64,000 bases of DNA from Halopseudomonas xinjiangensis (GCA_011050525.1 DRFO01000026.1:124001-188000); one strand, 5' to 3'. Shown: positions 35,745 through 46,263, counted from the first letter of the stretch. Numbers and translations: made by a program. The notes: generated by a model not told the origin, from the letters alone.

Positions 35745-38700
35745 GTGGATCGGGATCAAGCTACTCGGCAACGGGCCATACCGTTGCGCAATCGACTGCT
35801 GGCAATCGCTCTGGCTGGAATTCTTCCGTTGGCGTTCGTGGCTGGGCTCGGTCTGGTTTCGATTATCAACGACCAGCAGTTCCAGACCGAACGGCGGAAC
35901 CTTGAAGTAACCCGTCTGGTTGCCACCGCTGTCGAAATCAAGCTCAACCGCTCGTTCGACGTCCTGGAAGCGCTCTCCCACTCTCCCCTGCTGGATTCGG
36001 GGGATGTTGATAGCTTTTCCCGGCTAGTCCAGAGGGTCCTCCCCTCGGTGCCAGACTGGCACGCCTTGCTGCTCATCGCGCCTGATGGGCAGGTGATCCG
36101 CCGCATTTCATCCTCCTCGATGAGCAGCGCAGGTCCGCTGGCCGAAGTAAACAGCTTCACCGATGTGGTAACCAGCGAACAACGGCAGGTAGGCGATCTC
36201 GGCAAGGGTCCGGGCGGCAACTGGGGTATCCCGCTTCGTGTACCGGTCATGCGTGAAACAGAGCTTCGCTATGTCATAACCGCTGTTCTCAGACCCCGGG
36301 CAATTCTGGGGGTCATCAGCACTCGCCGGCTCCCGACGGGCTGGATGGTAACCGTACTGGACGGCACTGGCAGGCGCATCGGCAACACCCACGCCGCTGT
36401 CGAAACCACCGGTGATCCTGCACCAGCCGCCCTGGCAGAACTGCTCAGGACACACCCGACAGAGGAAGGCATGGGACAGGCAATCATGGAAGGCGTTCCC
36501 GTTCATACAGCCTTCGTGCGCCTGCAGCAGGGGGCTGAATGGACCGTGGCGACGGGCGTACCCACCAGTGAAGTCAAGGCAGGTGCGCTACAGGCCACCA
36601 TCCTGTATGGGGGCGGCCTGACGCTGTCACTTTTGCTGGCCATCGCAGCGGCTTTGATTGCCAGCCGCCGAATAAACAGGCCGATGCACCAGCTGCGACT
36701 GGCTGCCCAGGCAATCGGCGCACGCCAGACCCCCGTTGCGCCCTCCAGCGATATCGAAGAAATCCAGGAGGTAGGCCTGGCACTGCTGGCCTCCGGTCAG
36801 GCGCGAAGGGAAAGCGAAGCTGAACGGGACGCCATGCTGCAGAATCTTGAACAGGCCCAGCACGAGTTGACCCAACAGGTCAGTGATCTTGAGCAGCTAC
36901 AATCCCTGGGAAATCAATTGATTCAACTGTCAGGATTGCAAGAACAACTCGAGGCAATTCTCCAGGTGCTCTGCAGCCTGCATGGCAGCAGCCACGGTCT
37001 CGTCCTGCTCAGCGACAATAATGGTCCGCTGCAGATACGTGCCGCGCAGGGTTTTTCAGCGTTCTCCCTGGGGCAGTTGAACGCCACGGGAACCAGCGCT
37101 GAAACGCTGGGCTCTGCCATTGTTGCAGGACTCAGGGTAGTGATCGCCGATACCGAGACTGACCCACGCTTTACTCCATTCATCGAGATCGCCAGAACCG
37201 AGGGATTTCGCTCGGTACATAGCACAGCTATCAAGAGCAGCGGCGGTGCCGTGCTGGGCGCATTGATCGTGCCGATGGGCGAGCCCCGCGAGCCGACTTC
37301 ACGCGAGAAGCATCTTGCCAATCTTTGCGCGGGCCTTGCGGCGGTATTTGTTGACCGGGCCAGCATCCAGGCTGAAGCGGGCGTCTCGCAACAGCGGCTT
37401 CAGGTCGCCCTCGAGTCGTCATCGATTCCCTTCAGCATTCTTGCACCACAGCGTGACGAATCGGGCGAGGTAGTGGAGTTTCTCTGGGAGTTCATCAACC
37501 CGAAGGGTGCTGCCCTTCTGGATCATTCAGTCCAGGAACTGACCAACGCTCCCCTGGGACAGGTTCTCGGGAGCTGGCACGCATCACGTACGTTCCACAC
37601 GCTCGTGGAAGTTATAGAGCACAACGAATCACGGGAGATAGAAGCCCACAACGGCAAGAACGATACGGAGAGCTGGCTGCACATAGTCGCCACACCGTTC
37701 CAGCAGCGGGTGGCGGTCTGGTTTGCAGATATTACCCAGCGCAAGCGTCAGGAACGGCTCATCCATGAAGCAGACCGGCGCAAGGATGAGTTCCTTGCCA
37801 CCCTGGCCCATGAACTGCGCAATCCCTTGGCACCGATACGTATGGCGGCCCAGTTGTTTGGCTCGCCAACATCTTCCGACGTTCAGAAACAGCGCAGCCA
37901 GCAAATTATCGAGCGTCAGGTGATTCACATGGCGTTACTGCTTGATGATCTGTTCGATATTTCCCGCATCACACTCGGCAAGCTAGCGCTGCGCAAACAA
38001 TCGCTGGATCTCAGAGACATCGTCAGCGCAGCGCTGGAAACCGCGCGTCCCAAACTGGAAGCACGCCGTCACGCGTTTTCCCTGGACCTCACGTCGAATC
38101 CGGTGATGGTCGAAGGCGATCCCCTGCGCCTGGAACAGATCGTTACCAACCTGCTGACAAACGCCGCAAAATTCACGCCTGAGGGCGGAACCGTGCGGGT
38201 TCAGGTCTCCTACGAAAACGGGTTTGCTTCGATCGCTGTGACGGACAACGGCATGGGCATTGCGCCTGAACACCTGTCCACCATCTTCGAGAAATTCGCC
38301 CAGGTGTCGGGCCAAAGCGACGCCATAAAGTCCGGCCTGGGTATCGGCCTGGCCCTGGCTCGGGAACTGGCACAACTGCATGGTGGCCAGGTATTGGCGA
38401 GCAGTAGCGGATCGGGACAGGGCTCCACATTTGTCGTGAGACTTCCCGCCGAGGATGAGGCGCGGCCAAGATTTGAACTGGAGGCACCGCCCAGCCATGC
38501 CACAAGCAATAGCCGGATACTGGTTGCCGACGACAATCACGATATCGCCGAGACCATTGCGGATATCCTCCGCCTCGAAGGACATGAGGTGGTTCTGGCG
38601 TTTGACGGAATAGAAGCCCTGAACCTGTATAAGCGCTTTAGTCCTGACGTTGCGCTGCTGGATATCGGCATGCCAGGCATGCGCGGCGACGAGGTATCCA

Positions 38701-38876
38701 AGGCCATCCGGAGCATGCCCGACGGCGATAAAGTGCTGCTGGTTGCCATAACAGGCTGGGGGCAACCCCAGGATAAGGAAAGTGCACTCGCAGCCGGTTT
38801 CGACAACCATCTCACCAAGCCTGTGGGCTCCGAGACCATACTGGAAATCCTCAAGAGCCGCCGAACGCGACGCTGA
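35745..38876 (+). CDS. Hybrid sensor histidine kinase/response regulator
   Basis: A 1043-residue two-component hybrid. A first membrane helix at 18-41 and a second near 284-307 flank a periplasmic Cache-like sensor. HAMP-like and GAF domains (about 310-550) and a PAS-like domain (550-670) follow. The histidine kinase core has the H-box FLATLAHELRNPLAPIRMA (near 688), N-box NLLTNAAKF and G-boxes DNGMGIAP and GLGIGLAL. A C-terminal receiver has its phosphoacceptor aspartate in VALLDIGMPG (near 970) and a conserved lysine in LTKPVG. It starts at GTG. There is no adjacent regulator, so its output partner is unknown. Confidence 0.93.
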   Translation: MDRDQATRQRAIPLRNRLLAIALAGILPLAFVAGLGLVSIINDQQFQTERRNLEVTRLVATAVEIKLNRSFDVLEALSHSPLLDSGDVDSFSRLVQRVLPSVPDWHALLLIAPDGQVIRRISSSSMSSAGPLAEVNSFTDVVTSEQRQVGDLGKGPGGNWGIPLRVPVMRETELRYVITAVLRPRAILGVISTRRLPTGWMVTVLDGTGRRIGNTHAAVETTGDPAPAALAELLRTHPTEEGMGQAIMEGVPVHTAFVRLQQGAEWTVATGVPTSEVKAGALQATILYGGGLTLSLLLAIAAALIASRRINRPMHQLRLAAQAIGARQTPVAPSSDIEEIQEVGLALLASGQARRESEAERDAMLQNLEQAQHELTQQVSDLEQLQSLGNQLIQLSGLQEQLEAILQVLCSLHGSSHGLVLLSDNNGPLQIRAAQGFSAFSLGQLNATGTSAETLGSAIVAGLRVVIADTETDPRFTPFIEIARTEGFRSVHSTAIKSSGGAVLGALIVPMGEPREPTSREKHLANLCAGLAAVFVDRASIQAEAGVSQQRLQVALESSSIPFSILAPQRDESGEVVEFLWEFINPKGAALLDHSVQELTNAPLGQVLGSWHASRTFHTLVEVIEHNESREIEAHNGKNDTESWLHIVATPFQQRVAVWFADITQRKRQERLIHEADRRKDEFLATLAHELRNPLAPIRMAAQLFGSPTSSDVQKQRSQQIIERQVIHMALLLDDLFDISRITLGKLALRKQSLDLRDIVSAALETARPKLEARRHAFSLDLTSNPVMVEGDPLRLEQIVTNLLTNAAKFTPEGGTVRVQVSYENGFASIAVTDNGMGIAPEHLSTIFEKFAQVSGQSDAIKSGLGIGLALARELAQLHGGQVLASSSGSGQGSTFVVRLPAEDEARPRFELEAPPSHATSNSRILVADDNHDIAETIADILRLEGHEVVLAFDGIEALNLYKRFSPDVALLDIGMPGMRGDEVSKAIRSMPDGDKVLLVAITGWGQPQDKESALAAGFDNHLTKPVGSETILEILKSRRTRR

Positions 38877-38903
38877 GTTCCGCTATTTTCCCGCGCAGCT
38901 GCA

Positions 38904-39635
38904 CTAGCGCAGGAGCACTGTTTTGGCCTCGTTGATCAGCGCCGCAAGGTAGGTACTCCCGCCGCGATCGGGATGCATTTTCTGCATCATCTGGCGATGG
39001 GCCTGGATGATTTCTTCACGGGTGGCGCCCAGCTCCAGACCGAGGATTTCCAGCGCTTCCTGCTCGGTCAGGGGGTTGCCTCCCCCACGTGCGCCGGGTT
39101 CGGCGTGATCCGTCTGATCCTGATCGTCATTCCGCCAGGAATCACCGAAACGCCGATCAAGGTAGCTCTCAAGCAAACGCGCCGAATCCACATCGTTCTG
39201 CCGGCAATAGCGCAAAAGCTCGAGGAACTCTGCTTCACTCATATCAGCCAGGGCTTGACCGGCCAGAGGCCCCTTTAACACACGGCCGTCCATGTCGCCT
39301 GAATCATGATCCAGAGACATATCCAGGATATCGGTCGCAACCCGTGAACGATTGCCGCGGCTGGGCTTGGCTCCGCCTCCAGGTGTGCGCATGCCGCGGA
39401 ACAGACGCCCCATGAGCAAGCCGGGCAGCAAACGCCGTGCAAAAGGCAACAAACCCGCCAGCAATCCCAGCACCAGATAAAAACGCCCGGTAAGCGCCAG
39501 GAACGCCACAGCCACAACTACTGCCGCTATCAGCAGCTTGATCATCGCAGGCTTGCGCTGATGCAGCGGTTGCTGGCGTAACCAGAGCCATCCCACCCAG
39601 CCAATCACTAGCGCCAGGAAAAAGAGTGCGATCAA
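38904..39635 (-). CDS. Membrane-anchored J-domain protein
   Basis: A 243-residue protein with one or two N-terminal membrane segments (residues 1-20 and about 32-70), a linker, and a C-terminal J domain with the HPD motif in QKMHPDRGGSTYLA (near 225), needed to stimulate an Hsp70 ATPase. Gly-rich RRLLPGLLMGRL lies between. The topology recalls Pam18/TIM14-type J proteins. Translation appears to start at TTG 39635; no in-frame ATG lies upstream. It follows the VWA gene by 10 bases, so the two are cotranscribed and may act together with DnaK at the membrane. Confidence 0.85.
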   Translation of the reverse strand: MIALFFLALVIGWVGWLWLRQQPLHQRKPAMIKLLIAAVVVAVAFLALTGRFYLVLGLLAGLLPFARRLLPGLLMGRLFRGMRTPGGGAKPSRGNRSRVATDILDMSLDHDSGDMDGRVLKGPLAGQALADMSEAEFLELLRYCRQNDVDSARLLESYLDRRFGDSWRNDDQDQTDHAEPGARGGGNPLTEQEALEILGLELGATREEIIQAHRQMMQKMHPDRGGSTYLAALINEAKTVLLR

Positions 39636-39645
39636 TTGGGCTGGC

Positions 39646-40341
39646 TCATCTGATCTGCTGCGTTAGTCGCTTCACTTGCTCGGAACTCCTGCTCGAATAG
39701 TCTTTCAAGGCTTTGGCGCCACCTGATGCATAGACGGCTACCGCGGCCAACAGATCCTTCAACACCTGAGGACTGTTGCGATCAAAGGGGACATAGGCTC
39801 CACCCGACAGCTTGCTCACCTGCTGGAAAACAGCCCTGGCATGTGGTTCATCGCCCTCCTGAAACATGAAGACCGGTGTGCGGAGCATGCCCAGTTCACC
39901 CGCTGCATGGCACAGTTCGTCGACAGATTCTTCGCAGCAATCGCCAATGAATACCACAGCCTTGACCGGCGCAGAGCGCGTCTCTCGCACAGCGTGCTCC
40001 AGCACTCGACCAATCTGGGTAATTCCGCCCAGACAGCTCACCGCATTCATCAATTGCAGAAGCTGTTTGGTCTGGGTGACGAATCGCGTGGCCTTGAATT
40101 CCTTGTAACCGCGGTAATAACAAAGCTGTATGGCCAAGCCACCAAGATCCTTGGTGGCCAGGAACAACTCGCTCTGCAGATGGCTCGCCTGATCCCAGGT
40201 AGCCTCTCGGCTGGCGGTAGCATCCAGCGCAAAAACAAGTCTGCCCTGCCCGCTCGATACCGCCGGCAGAGTGCGGACGTGATTGATAAATTGGTCGATG
40301 GACTGTTTATCAGATTTTGCGGGCAATGATTTGTCTGGCAT
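39646..40341 (-). CDS. VWA-domain protein
   Basis: A 231-residue soluble protein with a von Willebrand factor A fold: LVFALDATASREATW carries a D-x-[ST]-x-[ST]-like metal site (DATAS), and AVVFIGDCCEESVDEL supplies the later conserved aspartate. These proteins usually bind partners in a metal-dependent way. The start at 40341 has CGGAG upstream; the frame runs 54 residues further without support. It is the first gene of a pair with the J-domain protein. Partner unknown. Confidence 0.8.
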   Translation of the reverse strand: MPDKSLPAKSDKQSIDQFINHVRTLPAVSSGQGRLVFALDATASREATWDQASHLQSELFLATKDLGGLAIQLCYYRGYKEFKATRFVTQTKQLLQLMNAVSCLGGITQIGRVLEHAVRETRSAPVKAVVFIGDCCEESVDELCHAAGELGMLRTPVFMFQEGDEPHARAVFQQVSKLSGGAYVPFDRNSPQVLKDLLAAVAVYASGGAKALKDYSSRSSEQVKRLTQQIR

Positions 40342-40838
40342 GAGCTCCGATTGACCTTCTGACAAGTCGCTTGATGACAATATAGTCCATACCTGGTCAG
40401 GGCAATTCGGGTGTATGAACAGATATTGCCATGGCGATTTTCCGCCGGCATGGCTTTCACCCATTGAATAGCGCTGAATACCTTTTCCGTTCGTCGGATA
40501 CAACGGACATTTTTCAAGTCGACGAGCGGTCGGTTTACGCCAGTAAACCGGCGTACAAGGCCAGGCAGATTAAATATCTGATCGAACAATCGACCTATTG
40601 AATATCGTTGATATCAAACTGCTAGTTAGTGAAGCGTCATTTTTACGGCGATCAATTCACCCTTCGCGCGTTTCAGCGAATTCAGTCGATTGACCGCTCC
40701 TCTCAATATTGGATAAGTTGCGCTCCGCAAGGTTAGTTCCAAACAGCCGAAAGGACTTCGATATGTCTGGGAGATTCCTACTGCAGATCATCCCCCGGCT
40801 TGCCGGTTAATCGAAACTCATCGAGGAGCATTGCCACA
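40342..40838. other. 497-base intergenic region before the endoglucanase
   Basis: This gap holds the divergent promoters of the VWA and endoglucanase genes. I see one perfect inverted repeat (40531-40550), an AT-rich stretch around 40590-40640, and a 15-codon frame (40763-40810) with AGGA upstream that ends just before the endoglucanase ribosome site. No gene of normal length or RNA gene is evident. Confidence 0.6.
40531..40550. repeat. Inverted repeat CGGTTTAC / GTAAACCG
   Basis: A perfect 8-bp inverted repeat with a 4-base spacer, about 300 bases upstream of the endoglucanase start and 190 bases upstream of the VWA start. It resembles a dimeric repressor operator. Confidence 0.4.
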
Positions 40839-41921
40839 ATGGCAATCAACAATACTGTAGTACGCAAATGGCTCGCGCCGATTGCGTTTGGCTTGTTGGC
40901 AGTAACTAACTTTGCAGGTGCAGCTACAACCACTAAAATACCCACCGGCACTAACGTTGTGGATCTCGTCGGCATTAACGTGTCTGGCGCCGAATTTACC
41001 CCTGGAACCTTGCCAGGCGTACATGGCAAGCACTACTTCTTCCCGCCGAAGGATTACTTCCAGAAGTGGAGCGAAAAAGGAATTCGTACTATTCGATTCC
41101 CACTTAAGTGGGAGCGTTTGCAGCCCTCTTTGAATAAAGGTTTTGATTCGACCTACGCGGGTCTTATCGACAAGATGCTGAACCAGGCTGCAGAGAACGA
41201 CATCGAGGTGATTCTTGATGTGCATAACTACGCCCGCTACCGTGGCAAGATCATCGGCAGCAAGGAAGTACCGTACAGCGCCTACCGCAACCTTACCGAG
41301 CGCATGGCCCAGCGCTGGAGCAAGCACCCTGGCCTCTACGGTTACGACATCATGAACGAGCCCTACGGCACGGCAGACAAGAACTGGCCGACCGCCGCGC
41401 AGCATGGCATCAATGGCATTCGCCGTTACGACAGAGAACATCCGATTCTGATCGAAGGAATGTCCTATTCAAGTGCAAGTCGTTGGCATTGGTACGCAGA
41501 CCGGTATCTGGCATTGAATGACCCGATTGATAACCTGATATTTTCTGCGCATGTTTATCTGGACTCGGATGGCAGCGGAACTTACAAATCAGGACCCGGC
41601 AGCAAGTTTGACATGATGGTGGGTGTAAAGCGCGTCCAGCCATTTGTTAAGTGGCTGAAGAAACACAACAAGCGCGGCCATATTGGTGAAATCGGCATAC
41701 CGGGCAATGATGCAAGATGGTTGAAAGCAATGGATAACACCATGGCTTACTTGCAGGAAAACTGCATTCCCTTGACTTACTTTGCGGCGGGCCCAGCATG
41801 GGGCACTCATAAGTTGTCCATTGAGCCAGACAAGAAGACCGGCAAGGACAAGTCACAATGGAAAGTAATGCAGAAGTATGTTGGTGAGGGTGGATGCCCA
41901 GAAATAGGCCCGACTCCGTAA
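40839..41921 (+). CDS. Exported GH5 endoglucanase
   Basis: A 360-residue glycoside hydrolase of family 5, which cleaves beta-1,4-glucans by a retaining mechanism. A signal peptide covers about residues 1-28. The acid/base Glu174 is in YDIMNEPYG and the nucleophile Glu284 in HIGEIGIPG; FPLKWERLQP, VILDVHNY and SAHVYLD provide other active-site residues. The start at 40839 follows GAGGAG. It stands alone, with lower GC (near 50% in places) than its neighbours, suggesting horizontal acquisition. It is not part of a visible cellulose-synthase operon. Confidence 0.92.
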   Translation: MAINNTVVRKWLAPIAFGLLAVTNFAGAATTTKIPTGTNVVDLVGINVSGAEFTPGTLPGVHGKHYFFPPKDYFQKWSEKGIRTIRFPLKWERLQPSLNKGFDSTYAGLIDKMLNQAAENDIEVILDVHNYARYRGKIIGSKEVPYSAYRNLTERMAQRWSKHPGLYGYDIMNEPYGTADKNWPTAAQHGINGIRRYDREHPILIEGMSYSSASRWHWYADRYLALNDPIDNLIFSAHVYLDSDGSGTYKSGPGSKFDMMVGVKRVQPFVKWLKKHNKRGHIGEIGIPGNDARWLKAMDNTMAYLQENCIPLTYFAAGPAWGTHKLSIEPDKKTGKDKSQWKVMQKYVGEGGCPEIGPTP

Positions 41922-41939
41922 ATAATCAAACCGCAAAGA

Positions 41940-41964
41940 GAAACCCGGCCTGGCGCCGGGTTTC
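41940..41964 (+). terminator. Terminator after the endoglucanase
   Basis: A perfect 10-bp stem GAAACCCGGC / GCCGGGTTTC with a 5-base loop, then TTCGTT. It lies 19 bases after the stop. Confidence 0.8.
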
Positions 41965-42108
41965 TTCGTTCAGCCATCGCGGCCGTTCATCACGTGGATC
42001 TCTGCCATTGTTCGCGTCCTGGTTTTGCCACCTAAGCGTCACGGCGATGTCATGCAGGGCGTAAATACTCATGATTCGACTTACACTCATTTATCAGGGG
42101 GAATCGTC

Positions 42109-43377
42109 ATGAATTTACGTGCGTCTGTGGTCACGCTAGTCATCGCCAGCAGTCTTGCGATTGGCAACGTCCATGCCATTGAACAAGGCTCGCAAGCCGA
42201 GAAGCCCAGGACTCTGAAGCAGCATGCGAAACGCCAGGCGACGCAATTGGGCCCGCGGCCTTTCTGGCTGGTAGAGGACATGGATGACGGCACGCTTAAA
42301 TCAACGTTGCAGGCTTGCAATGCGGGTCGGATGAAGCCCAGCGATTTCTCAATCGGCCACCGCGGCGCACCGCTACAGTTTCCTGAACACACGGCGGAAT
42401 CCTATATGGCGGCGGCGCGGATGGGCGCCGGTATTGTCGAATGCGATGTGGCATTTACCAAGGACCGGGAGCTGGTTTGCCGGCATGCCCAGAACGACCT
42501 GCACACCACCACCAATATCGTCGCTATCCCTGAGCTCAACGCAAAATGCACCCAGCCTTTCGTGCCAGCGGACCTGGCCAGTGGCACGTCCGCCCAGGCA
42601 GAGTGTCGCACCAGTGATATAACCCTGGAGGAATTCAAGACCCTTGAGGGCAAGATGGATGCGTTCAACCCCATGGCCACCACGCCAGAGGAATATCTGG
42701 GCGGCACCGCCAACTGGCGCACGGATCTTTACGCCAGCAGAGGCACCGTGTTGAGCCACCAGGAAAGCATCGAACTGTTGCAAACGCTGGGAGTGAAATT
42801 CACACCTGAACTGAAAACCCCAGTAGTGCCAATGCCGTACGAAGGCGAATACACCCAGCAGGATTACGCTCGGCAGATGATCGAGGATTACGTTCAGGCA
42901 GGGGTGCACCCGCGCGACGTGTGGCCGCAGTCCTTTTTACTCGACGATGTGCTTTTCTGGGTAAATGAGATGCCCGAGTTCGGCCAGCAGGCAGTGTTCC
43001 TGGACGAAGAGCCGCATACGCCGCAGAACACCTCACTGGCCTATATGCAAGACCTGAAGGCCCAGGGAGTGCAGGTCCTGGCGCCAGCGATATGGAAAAT
43101 GCTGACGCTGGACGGCCACCAGCAGATCGTCCCATCCGACTATGCGAAGAATGCCCAAGCGGCAGGACTCGATATGATCGCCTGGTCAATGGAGCGTAGC
43201 GGGCCTCTGGCCAGTGGTGGCGGGTGGTATCACCAGACCATCAGCGACGCCATCGACAACGACGGTGATGTATTCACCGTTATCGATGTGCTTGCCCAGA
43301 ATGTAGGCGTGATAGGCATCTTCTCTGACTGGCCGGCAACCACCACTTTCTATGCCAACTGCATGGGCTTGAAATAG
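42109..43377 (+). CDS. Exported glycerophosphodiester phosphodiesterase
   Basis: A 422-residue periplasmic or secreted enzyme hydrolysing glycerophosphodiesters to glycerol-3-phosphate and an alcohol. A signal peptide covers about residues 1-23. The GDPD motif SIGHRGAP (His84, Arg85), the metal-binding VECDV (Glu111, Asp113) and the second histidine CRHAQND (His126) are clear. The start at 42109 follows CAGGGGGAA. It stands alone on its strand between terminator-like hairpins. It may recycle phospholipid head groups under phosphate limitation. Confidence 0.92.
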   Translation: MNLRASVVTLVIASSLAIGNVHAIEQGSQAEKPRTLKQHAKRQATQLGPRPFWLVEDMDDGTLKSTLQACNAGRMKPSDFSIGHRGAPLQFPEHTAESYMAAARMGAGIVECDVAFTKDRELVCRHAQNDLHTTTNIVAIPELNAKCTQPFVPADLASGTSAQAECRTSDITLEEFKTLEGKMDAFNPMATTPEEYLGGTANWRTDLYASRGTVLSHQESIELLQTLGVKFTPELKTPVVPMPYEGEYTQQDYARQMIEDYVQAGVHPRDVWPQSFLLDDVLFWVNEMPEFGQQAVFLDEEPHTPQNTSLAYMQDLKAQGVQVLAPAIWKMLTLDGHQQIVPSDYAKNAQAAGLDMIAWSMERSGPLASGGGWYHQTISDAIDNDGDVFTVIDVLAQNVGVIGIFSDWPATTTFYANCMGLK

Positions 43378-43391
43378 CGTCAAGCGCTCCA

Positions 43392-43418
43392 GGCCGGGCG
43401 TTGCTCCGACGCCCGGCC
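43392..43418. terminator. Strong hairpin after the glycerophosphodiesterase
   Basis: A perfect 10-bp stem GGCCGGGCGT / ACGCCCGGCC with a 7-base loop, 14 bases after the stop. There is no T-run, so factor-dependent or processing roles are possible. Confidence 0.6.
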
Positions 43419-43536
43419 AATCAAAAAGCTTCCCGCCGTTGTACGTTTCGTCTGTGTCGGTTAGGCTTTTTCGCTTCGGGCGGGGCCAAGTCCTGTCGTT
43501 CTGCCCATTGCGGCGCATTTCAGCCTGGCGGTCCCA

Positions 43537-44418
43537 ATGGTGTTGCAGTCCCCTTATGTTCAGAAAATCCTGCCGTTCGCCTTTGTATTTTTGTGGAGTA
43601 CCGGTTTCATTGGAGCGAAGTTCGGCCTGCCCTATTCGGAGCCGCTGACGTTTCTGTTCCTGCGCTTTGTTCTGGTGGTTTTGCTTATGACGCCCATTGC
43701 GCTAGCTCTGCGCGCGCCCTGGCCTATGTCGTGGCTGCAGGCTCTGCACATAGGGGTTACGGGGCTGTTAATACACGCTGGCTATCTGGGAAGCGTATTT
43801 GTAGCTATCGACCGGGGCCTGCCTGCCGGGCCAGCCGCCTTGGTAGTAGGTCTTCAGCCCTTGATCACTGCGCTGTTCGCGGGGCTGTTGCTCGGAGAAA
43901 TGGTGAGCCGTCGCCAGTGGATAGGTTTGGTTTTGGGGCTTACCGGGGTTCTGTTGGTGCTGGGCAGCAAGCTGAGCCTGGACGGGGTGACCTTTGCGGT
44001 ACTGATGTATTGGCTCGTACCGGCGATTGTCGGTTTGTTGAGCATCACTGCCGGCACTTTGTATCAAAAGCGATTCTGCGCAGCGTTCGATCTGCTAACC
44101 GGGTCAATTATCCAGTTCCTGCCTTGTCTCTTTCTGCTCGGCGCCCTGGCGTGGCTGGTCGAGACCAACGAGGTGCAGTGGACCGGCGAGTTCATTTTCG
44201 CGCTGTTATGGTTGACCCTGGTGTTGTCGATTGGCGCGATCACCCTGCTGAATCGAATGATCCGCCACGGCAGTGCGGTAAAAGTAGCCAGCCTGTTTTA
44301 CCTGACGCCACCGACCACCGCCCTGATCGCCTGGGCCATGTTCGGTGAAACCTTGTCCCTTATGGCAATGCTCGGCCTGGTCATTTCGGTTTATGGCGTC
44401 TGGCTGGCTCGACGCTAG
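43537..44418 (+). CDS. EamA/DMT-family transporter
   Basis: A 293-residue inner-membrane protein with about ten helices in two EamA repeats. The first repeat begins FVFLWSTGFIGAKFGLPYSEPLTFLFLRF; the second has the shared LFYLTPPTTALIAWAMFGE segment. Such proteins export or import small metabolites. The ATG at 43537 has only a weak site. It converges on the chemotaxis receptor with 4 bases between stops. The substrate is unknown. Confidence 0.9.
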   Translation: MVLQSPYVQKILPFAFVFLWSTGFIGAKFGLPYSEPLTFLFLRFVLVVLLMTPIALALRAPWPMSWLQALHIGVTGLLIHAGYLGSVFVAIDRGLPAGPAALVVGLQPLITALFAGLLLGEMVSRRQWIGLVLGLTGVLLVLGSKLSLDGVTFAVLMYWLVPAIVGLLSITAGTLYQKRFCAAFDLLTGSIIQFLPCLFLLGALAWLVETNEVQWTGEFIFALLWLTLVLSIGAITLLNRMIRHGSAVKVASLFYLTPPTTALIAWAMFGETLSLMAMLGLVISVYGVWLARR

Positions 44419-44422
44419 CCGA

Positions 44423-46069
44423 TCAGGTTCTGAACCGGCCCACCTGTTGCTGGAGCCCGGCAGCCAACTTGGCCATGGACTCGCTCGCCCGTCGACTTTC
44501 CTCCGAGCTTTGCGCCGACTGGTTAGACAGATCCCGGATGCCGCTGATATTGCGCGCGATCTCTTCGGTAGTCTGGCTCTGCTCTTCACAGGCAGAGGCA
44601 ATCTGCGCTGCCATGTCGTTGATCCGCACCACCGATTGCGCCGTCTCACCCAATGAGCGCTCGGCCCCGGCTGCCTGCTCCACGCTCTGCGCCGCCAGCG
44701 CAGCACCGCGTTGCATGACGCTGACCGCTTGGCCACTGCCGGCCTGCAAGCTTTGAATCATCTGTTGAATATCGCGCGTTGACGCCTGGGTTCTTGCAGC
44801 CAGAGCCCGCACTTCATCCGCCACCACCGCAAAGCCACGTCCCTGTTCGCCGGCACGGGCGGCCTCAATGGCGGCGTTTAGCGCCAGCAGGTTGGTCTGT
44901 TCGGCTATCGCCTGAATGACGCTCAGCACGCCGCCGATCTTGTCGCTATCCCGCTCCAGCACATTGATCACGCCAGCGGCTTCTTCCACATCGGATGCCA
45001 GCCGGCGAAGCGCATTCATGGTTTCTCCTACCACTTCAGACGCAGCATGCCCCTGTTGATCAGCCTGCTTGGCTGCATCCGCAGTGCAATGAGCATTATC
45101 AGCCACTTCGTGGATCGCCGCGGTCATTTCTGTGGCCGCCGTACTGACCTGATCGATTGCGGCGTATTGCTCGTTGATCAATCGATCCTGGCGAGCCGCG
45201 ATGGCGGTCATCTGGCCAGAAGCAGCAGCTACCTGCAGGGTAGAATCAGCCACTTGTTGAATCAGCGTCTGCAACTGCCCGAGGAACTGATTGAAGCTGA
45301 TGCCCAACTGACCAATCTCATCAGTTGAAGTTACCTCGATACGCTTGGTCAGATCGCCCTCGCCATCGGCAATATCACGTATGCGGGCCAGTATGTTCTG
45401 CAATGGCTTCAGAACCAGGCCGGGGAAGATCAGGATCATCAGAACGCACACCACCAGGCCTATCAGGGCCACGCTGGTTACCATTGTGCCGTCGCTCTTC
45501 GCTGCCGCCTCGGCCGCTGCCGCTTCAACCGCCACCTGTGCGTCCACCTGCTGGGTCATCTGATCGATCAGATTACGAGCCTGGCTGAACAGCTCGAAGG
45601 ATCGACCAAAGCTCAGTTCGCGGCCACGTTGCACTTCTGCTTCAGAACCACTCCGGACCAGTTGCACCACTTCGTCGCTGGAACGTTTCCAGGTACTGAA
45701 AGCCCCGTTGAAACGCTCGGCCATTGCCTTGCCCTCCCTCGAGTCGGTCGAATCGGCGTACACGCTCACCCGATCAAGCGCCTGCTGCATATTGGCCTTG
45801 TGCTCAGCGTCCAGCTCGGCAAATTGATTCCTGGCAGCGCCTTGCACCAGTGTTCTTTCCGCAACCAGTGCCTGATAAAGATCACGATCAGCTTCCAGCA
45901 GGTTGGTGGCCTGGGGCAGCAAATTGGATGAAAACTGGTCAAGCCGCCCGGAGAGGCCGACAACAGCCATATAGGAAACAACACCTAGCGTACAGAAAAG
46001 ACCAAACAGCACGCCAAGGGGCAGGGTCAGTTTCCAACGAAAACCCAGGTTGCGGAACAGGCTGAACAT
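44423..46069 (-). CDS. Methyl-accepting chemotaxis protein
   Basis: A 548-residue receptor. A first membrane helix (about residues 13-35) and a second near 198-220 flank a periplasmic four-helix-type sensor; HAMP (about 220-275) and the signalling domain follow, with the tip [23 protein letters not shown]. No C-terminal CheR-docking pentapeptide is seen, as it ends in VGRFRT. It should pass ligand signals to CheA/CheW; no che gene is nearby. The ligand is unknown. Confidence 0.94.
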   Translation of the reverse strand: MFSLFRNLGFRWKLTLPLGVLFGLFCTLGVVSYMAVVGLSGRLDQFSSNLLPQATNLLEADRDLYQALVAERTLVQGAARNQFAELDAEHKANMQQALDRVSVYADSTDSREGKAMAERFNGAFSTWKRSSDEVVQLVRSGSEAEVQRGRELSFGRSFELFSQARNLIDQMTQQVDAQVAVEAAAAEAAAKSDGTMVTSVALIGLVVCVLMILIFPGLVLKPLQNILARIRDIADGEGDLTKRIEVTSTDEIGQLGISFNQFLGQLQTLIQQVADSTLQVAAASGQMTAIAARQDRLINEQYAAIDQVSTAATEMTAAIHEVADNAHCTADAAKQADQQGHAASEVVGETMNALRRLASDVEEAAGVINVLERDSDKIGGVLSVIQAIAEQTNLLALNAAIEAARAGEQGRGFAVVADEVRALAARTQASTRDIQQMIQSLQAGSGQAVSVMQRGAALAAQSVEQAAGAERSLGETAQSVVRINDMAAQIASACEEQSQTTEEIARNISGIRDLSNQSAQSSEESRRASESMAKLAAGLQQQVGRFRT

Positions 46070-46228
46070 TTTTAGAACCCCGATAAAGGTGATGCGCTAT
46101 GGCGTTATCGATAGTTGGCATGCATCACGCCGCCTTCCAATAACAGGACGTACGCTCCGTCCCTAGCGCATACGTCCTATCTATCGGCCGAATCACGGCA
46201 TACTTTATGCGGAATCCATAATGATGGA

Positions 46229-46254
46229 GATGCCCCAGGCTGAGCTGGGGCATC
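46229..46254. terminator. Hairpin after the lemA-TPM operon
   Basis: A perfect 10-bp stem GATGCCCCAG / CTGGGGCATC with a 6-base loop, just beyond the stop of the last minus-strand gene of the operon. No T-run is visible. Confidence 0.6.
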
Positions 46255-46263
46255 TGGGCGGGA

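Noticed and set aside
40763..40810. 15-codon leader ORF before the endoglucanase
   Set aside because: It has an AGGA site, but the peptide is too short and unremarkable to call a gene; mentioned only in the finding on this region.
43401..44348. 315-residue plus-strand frame overlapping the EamA transporter
   Set aside because: It lacks membrane helices and is Arg/Ser-rich; the other frame gives a clean DMT transporter.
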